Positions 51,201 through 60,439 of a stretch of DNA of 64,000 bases are shown in pieces. Each line of letters starts with the position of its first letter. Within the stretch, counting starts at the first letter, position 1. Under the pieces are notes generated by a model, which saw only the letters and a list, made by a program, of their open reading frames with translations, was not told the origin of the DNA and ran no database searches. The translations under genes were made by a program, and so were the position numbers. This DNA is from Synchiropus splendidus (taxonomy: Eukaryota > Chordata > Actinopteri > Syngnathiformes > Callionymidae), in assembly GCF_027744825.2 (NCBI RefSeq), contig NC_071334.1, positions 64,206,937 through 64,270,936 of the forward strand, written 5' to 3'.

Positions 51201-52403
51201 GTAAACACAGCCCCCTCCTCTTTTCATCAAACTGGGATCGGCGCTTTATTGCCATTCGCTGCACAGCGATCTGTGTGCGTGTGAGCACACTTCCTGTGAG
51301 TCACAGTCTCCTCCTGTCATTAGCATGCAGCCGCAGTAGCAGCAGGAAGCAGAGATGACTTTTGAGGATGCATATGGCATTCGATGAAACTGTGACGTCA
51401 GCGCTGACTCTCCCCAGTCTTCACCCCTTCACCTCCACCTCGCCTGTCATGTGTCCAGTTCAATATGAACAGCTTCAGACCAGACGTCGCATGTGCTATC
51501 AGTTCCTTTCACTGACAAGCTGTCAGCACAGGCCTCCACAGTGTGAAGCAGGATTATGTGGGTCGTGTCTGTGGAAGAGTACCCGCGTCTGGTCAATACA
51601 TGACCTCTGGGCTGGAGTGTAGCATCACGTCATCGTGAGAACCGGCAGTTTTGAGTAGTCTAAATAGATTTGTCAGCAGCGCCCTCTACTGTCAGTAATG
51701 TTGACTTATCCTTACTGCAGCTTATTAACTCTAGCGCACCTTGTGTTTATAAACCTGACTCACAAACATGTTTTTGTGTTTGTTCAAAAGAGCCCTCACA
51801 TCATTTATGTATGCGGGAAGGTCCAACTTGTTGGAATTTGGCTCTTTTCTATTGGGATTTTGTTTGTTCTTCCCTTGCTTGCTTGTCGTTCTAAATGGTG
51901 CATGTACATGGCCCTTATGTGCCTGATGGCTCTGGGTTGTCTACGGACCTTTGACCTATGTAGCGGCATTTTTCAACATCCTGAAGTGATGGAAAGCTGT
52001 TAAAAGCGTCATCACTGATGGTTTTCTGAATGTGTTGCTTGCTGTCTAGGTTTCCCAAAACTTTTCTCTGCTGCGTGTGCCACACTTTGCTCTTCCTTAT
52101 CAGTCCATCCACAGTTCTTCCTAATGTCTTTCTTCATACCGTGTCCAGCCGTCTCCACTGCTCTTCAAGGCCCATGCTAATAAGTTTCCACTTCGTCCTC
52201 CGCCAACTGTCTGTCATTGTATTTCTCGTACACCTTGCTCTCTCCTGTTCGATAACTACACTGTTGTAGCGCCCACACTTTTAAGTCTTATAAACCAACA
52301 GTGACACGGCATTGATGAAGTATTTATAGATGTTTCAAAGTACTTTCCCTGCTTTAATCTTTTCTCATCTCTTCTGTTTCTACTGCAGATCATCCTGAAG
52401 TAA
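27103..52403 (+). CDS. MBNL2: Muscleblind-like splicing regulator 2, complete spliced coding region
   Basis: Nine coding exons join in frame: 27103-27276, 42149-42313, 42780-42983, 43851-44111, 46658-46711, 47035-47185, 48108-48143, 49633-49727, 52389-52403, giving 384 residues when all are used. Muscleblind proteins bind YGCY RNA and control alternative splicing and mRNA localisation. Four CCCH fingers are intact: C19-C27-C34-H38, C53-C61-C66-H70, C183-C191-C198-H202 and C219-C227-C232-H236. The 54-nt exon adds KRPLEA, which with [10 protein letters not shown] forms the nuclear-localisation signal. The protein starts MALNIA and ends NQIILK, both features of MBNL2 rather than MBNL1 or MBNL3, and RAP2A follows downstream as in human. 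The intron positions and the cassette sizes 54, 36 and 95 nt are those of the family. Very confident in family; confident in paralogue. Confidence 0.96.
30095..30235. mobile_element. Relic of a fish DNA-transposon-like repeat
   Basis: GATTAAAATGTTTAATCTCA, GTTAATCGCACAAATGTTAA and CTTGCAATTA resemble the 'ATTAATCGC' terminal text of common fish hAT-like repeats, followed by GGTCTAAATGTAAC. No full ends were found. Confidence 0.4.
32590..33260 (-). pseudogene. hAT/ZBED transposase relic with BED zinc finger
   Basis: On the minus strand around 33200-32970 the frame reads [10 protein letters not shown], then [20 protein letters not shown] and [11 protein letters not shown], i.e. the BED pattern aromatic-FGF ... 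C-x2-C ... H-x4-H of hAT-family transposases. No catalytic domain follows. At 32592-32640 lies GGCATGTGCCAGTATGAAAA with TTATTGTGACC, text found at ends of fish hAT elements. A 15-base A run at about 32712 interrupts it. Dead fragment inside the MBNL2 intron. Confidence 0.55.
35829..36120. mobile_element. MITE-like fish repeat, copy 2
   Basis: Shares with the copies at 1.1 and 37.4 kb the string CCCCAGCCTCT, AAACTTAGTCATCCAAAACT, AATGGATAAACTTAACCA and CCAAACTTAAACC. Left (TTGTGGGGGTCC) and right (GGTCCCCACAAGC) ends are inverted. An (AC)-rich tract lies at its left edge. Confidence 0.6.
37340..37632. mobile_element. MITE-like fish repeat, copy 3
   Basis: AAACCTAGTCATCCAAACAA, ATGGCTAAACTTAACC and GGCCAAAATGTCCCCACC match copies 1 and 2. 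AGTAGGTGTGTTTTCAAGAA (37590) repeats AGTAGGTGTGTTTCCAAGAA (37373) directly, so the insertion may be nested or flanked by a duplication. A (CA)n microsatellite follows. Confidence 0.65.
37633..37668. repeat. (CA)n microsatellite
   Basis: CA units with one CT interruption, attached to the end of MITE-like copy 3. Confidence 0.9.
42149..42313 (+). CDS. MBNL2: MBNL2 exon, rest of zinc finger 2
   Basis: Acceptor CTCAATGCAG. 55 codons, phase 0 at both ends: [20 protein letters not shown] then [20 protein letters not shown] and [10 protein letters not shown]. It supplies C61, C66 and H70 of finger 2 and the conserved linker. Donor GTTAGT. Confidence 0.96.
42314..42779. other. MBNL2 intron
   Basis: 466 bases, pyrimidine-rich toward the acceptor TTCTTCCCAG. 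Nothing else recognised. Confidence 0.8.
42780..42983 (+). CDS. MBNL2: MBNL2 exon, Pro-rich linker between finger pairs
   Basis: 68 codons, phase 0. Contains [29 protein letters not shown] and [26 protein letters not shown] is close to MBNL2 ([16 protein letters not shown], recalled) and farther from MBNL1. Donor GTGACA. Confidence 0.95.
42984..43850. other. MBNL2 intron
   Basis: 867 bases; no further exon seen. Ends in CTGCTGCTCTCAG. Confidence 0.8.
43851..44111 (+). CDS. MBNL2: MBNL2 exon with zinc fingers 3 and 4
   Basis: 87 codons, phase 0. [21 protein letters not shown] carries finger 3 and [19 protein letters not shown] finger 4. An Ala-rich tail ([11 protein letters not shown]) follows. 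The glycine usual before R-C in finger 4 (YIKGRC) is Ser225 here, and Thr is replaced by Arg in NTVRV. Donor GTGAGA. Confidence 0.96.
44112..46657. other. MBNL2 intron before the 54-nt exon, probably highly conserved
   Basis: 2.5 kb. The last about 145 bases (46513-46655) contain no AG. A T-rich tract lies at about 46514-46550, and YGCY motifs are dense near the acceptor (GTGCTCGCTGCCTGCTAATT). In MBNL1 the matching intron end is conserved in vertebrates, uses a distant branch point and is bound by MBNL1 (published work, recalled). Confidence 0.7.
46658..46711 (+). CDS. MBNL2: MBNL2 alternative 54-nt exon (nuclear localisation signal)
   Basis: Exactly 18 codons, [18 protein letters not shown], phase 0 at both ends, so it can be skipped without a frame change. 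Acceptor is the unusual ATTAAAG; donor GTACTT. The family knowledge is that this exon adds KRPLEA, drives nuclear accumulation, and is repressed by MBNL proteins. Confidence 0.94.
46712..47034. other. MBNL2 intron
   Basis: 323 bases, ending in a GT-dinucleotide run (about 47009-47024) that replaces the usual pyrimidine tract before TGGGCAG. Confidence 0.8.
47035..47185 (+). CDS. MBNL2: MBNL2 exon ([10 protein letters not shown], dimerisation region)
   Basis: 151 bases, 50 codons plus one base. [40 protein letters not shown] and [17 protein letters not shown] is the second half of the bipartite nuclear signal. [11 protein letters not shown] matches MBNL2 (MBNL1 has NTGIFQYQQAL, recalled). Donor GTACAG. 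Confidence 0.95.
47186..48107. other. MBNL2 intron
   Basis: 922 bases, no other exon recognised. The last about 97 bases before AACAACAG also lack AG. Confidence 0.75.
48108..48143 (+). CDS. MBNL2: MBNL2 alternative 36-nt exon
   Basis: Exactly 36 bases, completing a Gly codon and reading [11 protein letters not shown], the counterpart of [11 protein letters not shown]. Donor G|GTAGGT. A cassette exon of this size is known in MBNL genes and has been linked to self-association in MBNL1 (family knowledge). Phase 1 at both ends. Confidence 0.92.
48144..49632. other. MBNL2 intron with a 320-base AG-free acceptor zone
   Basis: Starts with (CT)n (48160-48183) and (CA)n (48187-48211) microsatellites close to the donor. 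Bases 49311-49630 contain no AG dinucleotide at all. The acceptor is CAAACAAAG. No other exon recognised. Confidence 0.8.
49633..49727 (+). CDS. MBNL2: MBNL2 alternative 95-nt exon (frame switch)
   Basis: Exactly 95 bases, encoding (V)[20 protein letters not shown] then [11 protein letters not shown], the counterpart of [22 protein letters not shown]. Since 95 is not a multiple of 3, inclusion sets the terminal exon to IILK-stop, while skipping opens a second frame. Donor GTTTGC, acceptor AAAG. Confidence 0.94.
49728..52388. other. Last MBNL2 intron
   Basis: 2.66 kb. (CA)n short run at 50784-50800. A CTCF-like motif in reverse orientation at 51678-51692 is listed separately. ORFs here lack motifs. 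Confidence 0.7.
51678..51692 (-). promoter_or_regulatory. CTCF-like motif
   Basis: On the minus strand ACAGTAGAGGGCGCT, a close match to the CTCF core CCASYAGRKGGCRS. In the last MBNL2 intron. Binding not shown. Confidence 0.4.
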
Positions 52404-52510
52404 ACAGAAGAGGAACCGAGTGTCACCAAGCTGCACTAGAAAACCCAAAAGAGCCCCTCTGTAAATACTACCTGACCTCGCCTCTCGAGGTCCAGCAACC
52501 TGCATGCTAA
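52389..52510 (+). CDS. MBNL2: MBNL2 terminal exon, coding part, with two usable frames
   Basis: Acceptor TTTCTACTGCAG. In phase 0 it reads IILK and stops at 52401-52403, the MBNL2 C-terminus. In the frame reached when the 95-nt exon is skipped it reads [20 protein letters not shown] and on to LEVQQPAC, stopping at 52508-52510. That tail resembles the MBNL alternative C-terminus recalled from mammals (G-x-ECQ-x-AL ... K ... C-x-YY ... PQTAC), so both frames appear conserved. Confidence 0.9.
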
Positions 52511-55500
52511 GAGAGTAACACTACTTACTGTAAGAACTGCAGTGCTGTTACACACACACACACACACACACATACTTGGATTGCTATGAAAACACTATGA
52601 TCGTAAAATAGTCTCAAGAATAGAAGTGTGACACGACGTGAGATCAACTATCGTTCCCCCAAAGCATCCTTGTTTATTATTTATTCTGCAATCCTCGGCA
52701 CAAAACTGATTTGGATCAAAAGATATTTGCACTACCGGAGGAATATAGTGCGTGGCGTCCAAGAGGGAACTAGCGCACAGACACACGAATGCGCCCAAGA
52801 TGGAAGGGTTTCTTTCATATTTCCAAACTCCTCCGAGGCCATTGAGATGACGTCATTTCTGGAATCATTTTGCCAAAGTTTGCATGAGATGAACTCTGGT
52901 TGGACCTCCTTTTCATTTCCTGAGAACGCAAATATGACCCCTTTATTCTTTGAGTCATGGTGGCTGATGGAGGTCCCGTAAGGACCAGGATGTGCTCTGA
53001 CATACCAAGCCTTGTCTGATCAGGAAGTCTGCCGGCAGACTGAGACACAAAACAAGGTCTTGTTGGAGGTGAAAACACCAGGCCGGGTAGGACTTTTTTT
53101 TTTTTTTTTTTTTTTGTTCAAGGAAAATACAAGTGCTAAGAAAAAAAAATGGTGCGTTTGACGCGCCATGTCAAGCTAAAACAATGACTTGAACTTGAAC
53201 CGGAGGGCTAACCGTGAAGGTCAGTTGTCCTGTCCGACCCCACTATCGCCGATAATCCTGTCTCATTCTAGAAAATGTAGAAGTGCCTGAAAAAAATTCT
53301 GCTCATCAACGACATCCAGAAGAATCGGAAGACACCGTGGTTGTTTGGCACCACCTTGAGGTTGAGGAGACTTGACTGGACTGTGGCGGGAAAGTACTAG
53401 ACTCTTGGAATGTTTTGGTGACTTTGATGGTTTGAGTAGTTTACATGAGAAAACCAACGTATAGTAAACCGTATAACGTCTGTAAAGTGTCTCTTATGTT
53501 CAGAGTTTATATTCATGGTTCTAGAGACGTACTGAAAGTTATTTAAGATCTGTGCTGTGTGTGCGTTTGATGACACCCCCCACCACCACCCCACAAACAC
53601 ACACCTCCTTCAACATCAATCGAATGTTTGAACTTGATTTTATGGATGTATTTTCATGGTGCTTGAAGAACATTGACAATCCACAGTCATGCATTGAAAA
53701 CAAGCCTCTCTTTGTCCCTTTTACACAGAGTTTCACGTCTGGAATATTCAGCTGTTGTTCTTGTGATGTGTTGCCAACAAACCCTCTTTTGCTTGAACTG
53801 CTTTGCTACTTAGAAACGAAATATTGGAGCATGTTTTCGCCAAATGCCATGTACTATACTTGCTATAATCGTTTGACAAGTGCCACGCTACACAGGCCAT
53901 CTTCTGCTAGCTCCATATACTCATACATAACAATATTGATAGATGGCATTTACTGCTGGTTCATGATTGCCAGCATGATGAATACACCACTGCTTGAACA
54001 GATTATGCTGTTTACCTTCACATTCATACCAATGTAACTACACAATATCTACCAATAAGTTGCTAACTGTTAAAATTGCTCATTTAACGGCTGATGCATT
54101 CTCTCAGCTAGTCCAATGTTCTCTGGACGGGGCTGCCAAGCATTTACGTTTGTTTCACCTTTACAGTCAGAAAACAGCAGAACCCATCTGTTGTCATTCA
54201 CCATTGATATCTGAGGTGTGATGAATGAAATGTTTCCGGTGGCGCTCTTGGATGCAGCATGCAAAGTGCTGAAATGATTTGACAATGTTTAATAACTAAA
54301 AGAAAAAAAAACAGTCACAACATTAAATATAATATAGGATAAATAACGTACAAATACTGTAGTGTAAAATAAACATTTTATGTTTAATGCACTGATGACT
54401 GTATCTTTAGTACACAAGTTGAGGGAGGATGGTGTCCCCAAAAAGCGACGGGAAATCATCCCCCCTGTAAAACTGCCACCCCCCCATGAGACCTCCCCTT
54501 TTTTACAGTAAATGTTGGACATATAAGGAAACAAACTTTAAGCTAAAAAAAGGAATCAATCCTGTTCTGATATTGCTCTGATGCCCCATTAGCCTGCATG
54601 GCAAACCGCAGCTTTGAATTATTAACGTCTCCGACTCACGACTCAACACAGCATCACACTACGACCCGCAATCACAACTATGTCATACAAAAAAGAAACA
54701 ACACTACTGCTGAAAGCTCAAGCAACACGTCGCCTCCTACAGGTTCATATGGTGATGTTTTGGGGGGCTGTTGCTCAGGCCAAAAAATGGGACACACCAT
54801 CTCAAACATATTAGTGTTGTCACTGAAATAACACACTCTAATTTGTCTATTGCCATATATACACTATGTATTTACAATGTTTAGAGCTCATTTGTATGCT
54901 GCTTATCAGTGGTTTGCTCGTGTCACTGTCAAGATAAAGGTTGCTGTGTCGCCTCCGGCTGAAGACATTTAGATTTAATGCATGAAAGTGAAGAGAGATA
55001 AACTTTTTTTTTAATCTAGATTCTAACAAAAGAGAAAAAACAATTATGCCAGTTTTATCATCAAAGGAAGAAGGCTGGAGCCCGAGGACCAGTAGAGGTC
55101 TATCTGTGCGCATTGACCATATTCCAACTTCCATCTTTTTTGGTACTGGTGACGCCACTGGAAACGTAGCTCTCTGTGCGCAAACTTCTGAATGTTTTTG
55201 ACATCAATTGTTAATGGAAAAAAAAGAAGCCTATTTAACATCATCAGTTGTTGGCAGCCCTGCTCCGAGAGGTTTTGAGAAGCCAAGAAAATGGTTGTCC
55301 TCCACCGGTACTGTCAAACAGACTTACCTGCAGAGAATGACATCTATAGCATTTGGCTTGGAGCCTTCTGCCACTCGTTTTATTTAGCACCATCAGCACT
55401 TATCATCATGCCCAAGTGTGCACCGTCTGTTACGTGTAATGATGAGATGTTTCACAGTAATATTCTGGCGTCTCTGTGTAAAAGGGGCTCACGACTGTCT

Positions 55501-57764
55501 CCTCACACTTTAGGGTTTGTTTGTATTATTCGGGGGCGAACGTTTTTTTTGTCGTAATTTATCTTGCGTTATTCTTCTGTCGCAGTTTTAGTCAGATAAA
55601 ATGTACAATTTTCTCTTCTGAAATGAATGTAATTTATTATAACTGTGCTCCATTCTGCATGGGTGGTCACTTAGAGGTCTGACGTGTCTGCTCAGCCAAT
55701 GACACGTCAGCGCAGGACACCAGGGGCCGGGCTTAGTAATGGACCCACCAATGGAAAGCTCTAGTGGACCTTTCTTGCCTTCTCACAGACGGATTCAAAA
55801 ATGTGATCCTGGTGTCGCAGTAATGAGCATAGTCATAGAGTTGCTTGTGTTGTTGACAAATGTTTATTGTATAGACGACATTTTACCAAAAAAGAAAAAA
55901 AAAGATTTAAAAAAAAACAAAGACAGATGTACTTTTCACAATAGTATCATAGTATTTCATAATAATATTAAGTTGTTGCTGTGGCAGCCAAATGTTGCAA
56001 CTACAGAAGTTTGGTATTTTTGTAAATGACGTTGTTTTGTTCTGTTTTGTTTGTTTTTTTCTAGGACACTGTACACACTAAGATATTAACATTTCTTACT
56101 CTTCACTGAGATTATGACCCAGTATTTTCATTAGAACAGCCTCTATAGCGCTGCACCGTAAATAGATTTACAATCCTAAATGTCACATAGATTATAAATA
56201 TATATTATATATAAAGAATATATAAATATATATATATAAGAGCTTCGTAATCTATAAATTATTTCGTTCTTATGTGCAACAAGTACTATGAATAAGAACA
56301 AATATTGAAATCTGTGTATCACCAGTTAAAAATTGCACTTTCTTCATAATTTTTAAAAATGATTTCAAAGGACCATATTCCAATCGGGAGCGGGGAAGCC
56401 TTGTTTCAAGATTATTTCTCGTGAAAATAACAGTGAAGTAGAGCCTGACCAACACTAACATAGGGGCAGATTTCCTAAAAGCTTGCTCGTCCTGAGACAC
56501 GTACTGATGCTGAAAAACAGGGTCTTTCAGACAGGTAAAATGACATGTGTGCTCCAGTCACTGCGAAGAGCGCTGGTTTGGGGAGGAGAAATTGCAAGTT
56601 CTATCGGATGTTTTTGCATTTCAAATTTTGTCTTTTTAGATGTCTTCGTTTATTAACTTATCTTTAAAAAATATAGAAAATTGATAATACAGTGGTGGGG
56701 AAAAATGTTTCCGTACATCCCTAGCATTCTACTGTGTGCTACAGGCACTTATCCAGTCTTGAACACTTCCTCTTTTATTTGTTGATAGTGATATCGGCAC
56801 TGTTGAGAATTGACATTTTGAAATCGCCAAGAATTTTTTCTTTTTTTTTTGTGACATAAAGAAAAGATTTTTCTATTTCTGTGTCAAATTTGAAGGGTGT
56901 CCAAGCACTTTTTTCCCTGCCATGTTAGTGCTGTATTGGCTCCGTATGTGTCTGTCTAAACTGCTGGAAACATGCGGTCTCTGATTTGAAGAGGCGTGTC
57001 TCCAACACCTCACGCTCCACGCATCCCTGAAGTACACACCACCCGGGAGCTTAGTAAATCTGCCCCTAAATGCTAACAGGTGTCCTGTTTGAAAGATCAT
57101 GATTATCGCTAATGTTCCTAATTTTACATTAAAAAAAAAAGGTTGCTGCAATTGCTTTCTTATCTGCATATGCGCGGCTAAACATAATTACATAATTAAA
57201 CCACAGTTGACCTAAAATAAACCTCAGCACCAACAAGATGATGGTTCAAAACAAGAGTTAACATACATTTGTTTTCTTCTGAAGAATTACTCTTAACAAC
57301 ACTACAATCAGACAAGTTGTTGAGTTTGTATGCCGACTAGTCGACTGTCCAAACTGTCATCATTGCGGCCCTCAACCTGGTGACAGAACCCCCAATATCA
57401 ACACTGCAAAACTGACAGCTCAAAAACAAGGTTTTGGTCAGGATGTGCCTAACTGTCCAAGATCAACATTTATTTCTTTGATTCTTTGATGATGGCAACG
57501 AATGACTGATGTTTGAAATTTCAAACGCAAGCACTTTTAAGATGTTGGTCAACTGAGCGGGTTCATCTTTCCTGGTTCTTTGCCTTATCTTGAGTCCACC
57601 GTGCTTAAGGTGTAATGTTTTCAAGGCTAAAAAATCAAGGCTAAGAAAATGTCCCCCTGATGCCCTTTGAAAAGTTTTATCTCAAATATTTCTCGTTTTT
57701 GTTTGTAACTAACGTGCACATCAGACGACTGGAAGAATGGGAAGCTTGAAATTGACAGCGTCAG

Positions 57765-57779
57765 TCAGCAGAGGGCGCT
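57765..57779 (+). promoter_or_regulatory. CTCF-like motif
   Basis: TCAGCAGAGGGCGCT matches the CTCF core at all but the first base. Near the 3' end of MBNL2. Confidence 0.45.
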
Positions 57780-57985
57780 GTACTGGAGACTACAGGTTAC
57801 ACTGTGCCATCATTGCTCCAGTGCAAATGGCCAACAGGAAAAAAGAATAAGCATCGTGGGTTTGAAAATATTAATGTAATCATTTCTATCTGTATTATTT
57901 TGCATATATTTTGTGCTATTTTATGTTTATATAGTCAAAATTGTTTCTTTGGTTCAAGCGAGATAATGTAAAATCTATCGAAAGA

Positions 57986-57991
57986 AATAAA
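57986..57991 (+). promoter_or_regulatory. MBNL2: Probable MBNL2 poly(A) signal AATAAA
   Basis: AATAAA with a GU/U-rich element 20-45 bases after it. A second AATAAA at 58263-58268 is an alternative distal site. Confidence 0.6.
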
Positions 57992-58315
57992 GAAAAATAT
58001 AAGGAAACATGCAGTGTTGATGGTTTATTCTGTGTATTTTGATAAATTCAGTTTTTCTATATTATCGGCACAGAAATACTCTTAATTGACCAGAATTGAT
58101 TTTCAGGTCTGGATAAGTGACATCATGACCCCCAGTGAGATTGTCCACTGAAGTAGCCGTATGACAGATTTACATTGTGAATTGTCTTTGAATGTAGGTG
58201 AACACTGTCTAAATACGCTGTGATATGTTTGCCTGGTTGTGTTTTATTCATTTATTCGTGCAAATAAAGCGATTTAGATACAGTCATCTTATGTTTCAGG
58301 GAATGCCTTTTCTAT

Positions 58316-58330
58316 CCACCAGGGGGCAGC
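58316..58330 (+). promoter_or_regulatory. Strong CTCF-like motif between MBNL2 and RAP2A
   Basis: CCACCAGGGGGCAGC equals the CTCF core consensus. It lies between the MBNL2 poly(A) signals and RAP2A, where an insulator would be expected. Confidence 0.55.
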
Positions 58331-58341
58331 GTCGTGGCCCA

Positions 58342-58349
58342 TGACGTCA
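58342..58349. promoter_or_regulatory. Full CRE palindrome TGACGTCA
   Basis: Perfect CREB/ATF site 12 bases after the CTCF-like motif and 1.8 kb before the RAP2A start codon. Confidence 0.5.
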
Positions 58350-59729
58350 TCCTTCATCATAATAACATGTTGTTATGGCCTACAGTATATTATTCTATTC
58401 CATGTCTTTTCGAGGCGCTGGATCAGCCGCACAGCCTGTGTCCATGATGTCGGAGTCTCTGAGGTGCAGGTGAGGACAAGAGAGACAGGAATGACGTCCA
58501 GCTGCTCTTCGTCTCAGGCCTGAGAAGACTTCCATCATGTTGGCACAAGTGAGTGGAAAGGGTGCATCATGCCTCTCATTTCTGCTGTAAATTCCTTTGT
58601 TTCCTTCTTTTCCTTTCGCACATGACTTGTGTGACTTTCCTCTAATCCAATATTCCACAACCAGAGACAGAAATGCTATTGTGTTGATGGAATTCTCCTG
58701 TGGAGAACAAATCACAGCAGAGTATTTATGACCAATAATGCGCATTTAGATCACGTGATGTGAGAGAAGTCATTGTTTTAGATGAATACAGTTTATGTAC
58801 TCTTTGTCTCTAGTATTTTTACTATGATGCCGCACTTGTTTTAAGAGTTGTTATGCATGTATTTATCCAGTATTATCAATTTATCCAGAAGAGTACTACT
58901 TCTCTTATACTTAAAAATAATCTTCTGAAATGTTTTTCTTCACTAGAGCCCTACACTCAGGAACCTTATTAGTGCTCGATGAAATCGTGCTCCAGTAGAA
59001 TCAAGACATGATCACGATAAATATGATGATTGACAAAAACACTTTTTAATGTCCAAATAGAAGGCTGTCTTACAAAAATGAACTATATTTCTGAAGAGTA
59101 AAATAAGAGGTGAGTCGAAGACTGGGTCAATCTTGACTCATTTTTCACACAAGTGAACAACAGTTTAAATCTCTAGATAATAAGCTTACATAATAATAAT
59201 AATACACTTCTTAAAAACTTTTGACGTTGCTGTGGGCTGCAGACACCCCAGAACAGAAACATCTTGATATTTGAATTAAGTCATTTAATTCAATCCCACT
59301 TTACACCATACTATATATTTTATTTCCAGTCAGATTGTCAATTTTGGGATTGATCTCTTACCCGTACCTTCTTTCCAAAGCCATGTGAGTTGGAATTAGC
59401 TTTTAATAATGCACTACATGTCAGAAACTGAATGCATCTATAACCTCATAAATTTGTGCCAAAGGGAAACGAATGGAAATATGTACATTTTACATGAAAT
59501 AGTCAGAATTTGGGTCAACTTCAGACCTTGACACAGCAATGTGTAGCCACGCCTCGATAGAAAACACTTGGTTTTATTTGGAGATATTTTAGCTCAATTA
59601 AAAAAAAAAAAATACCAGCATTTCAGAACAAAATTCAACTTAGATAGTCATAATGAAGTTTCTCATTGTTTTCCTTGACATGCTCTATCATCCTCATGCA
59701 AAATTTACAGTTAAGGCGTGGGTCTTGTT
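58350..59729. other. Intergenic between MBNL2 and RAP2A
   Basis: AT-rich, with A runs (about 59600-59612). No coding exon recognised. Confidence 0.6.
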
Positions 59730-60125
59730 TTTAACCCTTTGTGGCGCTGCCTCCGCGCAATGGCACCAATCGCCCTCCATACTCCAGGAAGCCGAGGATG
59801 CGAGAGTCCAGAGGCGTGGGTCCTCATCTTTGTTGTCTTCTGCAGGTCAGAGCCGCGCTCCAACTCTCACACGCGGGGAGGAGGAGGAGGACAAAGAAAG
59901 CATGAGCAGCCGACTGGTGTCTAATAATAGCGGCTCTGGTTTGTTGCATTATGGATGCGCCTCTTCCGGCGTGGGAATCTTTCCAGAGACGGTGAAGACC
60001 TCCTGCGTGTCCTCCTCCGCCTAAGCCCTCAGCCTCAGCGGAGTCCTGCTCGCTGCCATGGCCGCAGTCTGAGCCCCCGGGGATGCGGGGATCGCGTCGG
60101 TGGTCAGCAGCAGCAGCGGGGCGCG
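59730..60125 (+). promoter_or_regulatory. RAP2A: CpG-rich RAP2A promoter and 5'UTR
   Basis: CG content rises sharply here. A CCAAT box lies near 59765. Upstream ATGs include 59951 (14 codons), 59955 (in frame with RAP2A, no stop between) and 60058 (GCCATGG, four codons, MAAV-stop). A (CAG)4 run precedes the start codon. Transcription start not known. Confidence 0.55.
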
Positions 60126-60439
60126 ATGCGGGAGTATAAGGTGGTGGTGCTGGGCAGCGGCGGGGTGGGCAAGTCCGCGCTCACCGTGCAGTTCGTCACC
60201 GGCACCTTTATCGAGAAGTACGACCCCACCATTGAGGACTTTTACAGGAAGGAGATCGAAGTGGACTCGTCTCCGTCGGTGCTGGAGATCCTGGACACTG
60301 CGGGGACCGAGCAGTTCGCCTCCATGCGGGACCTCTACATCAGGAACGGGCAAGGCTTCGTCCTGGTCTACAGTCTGGTCAACCAGCAAAGTTTCCAGGA
60401 CATCAAGCCCATGAGGGACCAGATCATCAGGGTGAAGAG
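60126..60439 (+). CDS. RAP2A: Ras-related small GTPase RAP2A, first coding exon
   Basis: Start chosen at ATG 60126 because [10 protein letters not shown] is the invariant Rap2 N-terminus. Rap2 cycles between GDP and GTP at membranes and signals to kinases such as TNIK and MINK (family knowledge). Visible: P-loop GSGGVGKS (residues 10-17), effector loop YDPTIEDFY with Phe39 typical of Rap2 (Rap1 has Ser), and DTAGTEQF with Thr61 of the Rap family. The exon ends after KVK-type residues IIRVK plus two bases of Arg105 at [16 protein letters not shown] and IIRVKR fit RAP2A; RAP2B is intronless with TGSF, RAP2C has IVRVKR. Two mild changes from human: Lys to Arg and Ile to Val in [14 protein letters not shown]. 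The second exon with the G4/G5 boxes and CAAX end is beyond the window. Confidence 0.95.

Larger units (their letters stand above)
52404..58005 (+). other. MBNL2: MBNL2 3'UTR
   Basis: About 5.6 kb of AT-rich sequence without coding signs, running to AATAAA at 57986-57991 with a GT/T-rich downstream element (GTGTTGATGGTTTATTCTGT). Contains (CA)n at 52550-52571, T run 53093-53115, and an A/T palindromic stretch at about 56194-56240. TGTTTAC at 54007 matches a miR-30 seed site (inference). Confidence 0.65.

Noticed and set aside
53552..54037. 161-codon ORF after MBNL2
   Set aside because: In the 3'UTR, no motif and low-complexity hydrophobic text.
57332..57350. CGACTAGTCGACTG palindrome near the MBNL2 3' end, similar to text at about 60562
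   Set aside because: Could be a small hAT repeat remnant, but too short to assign.
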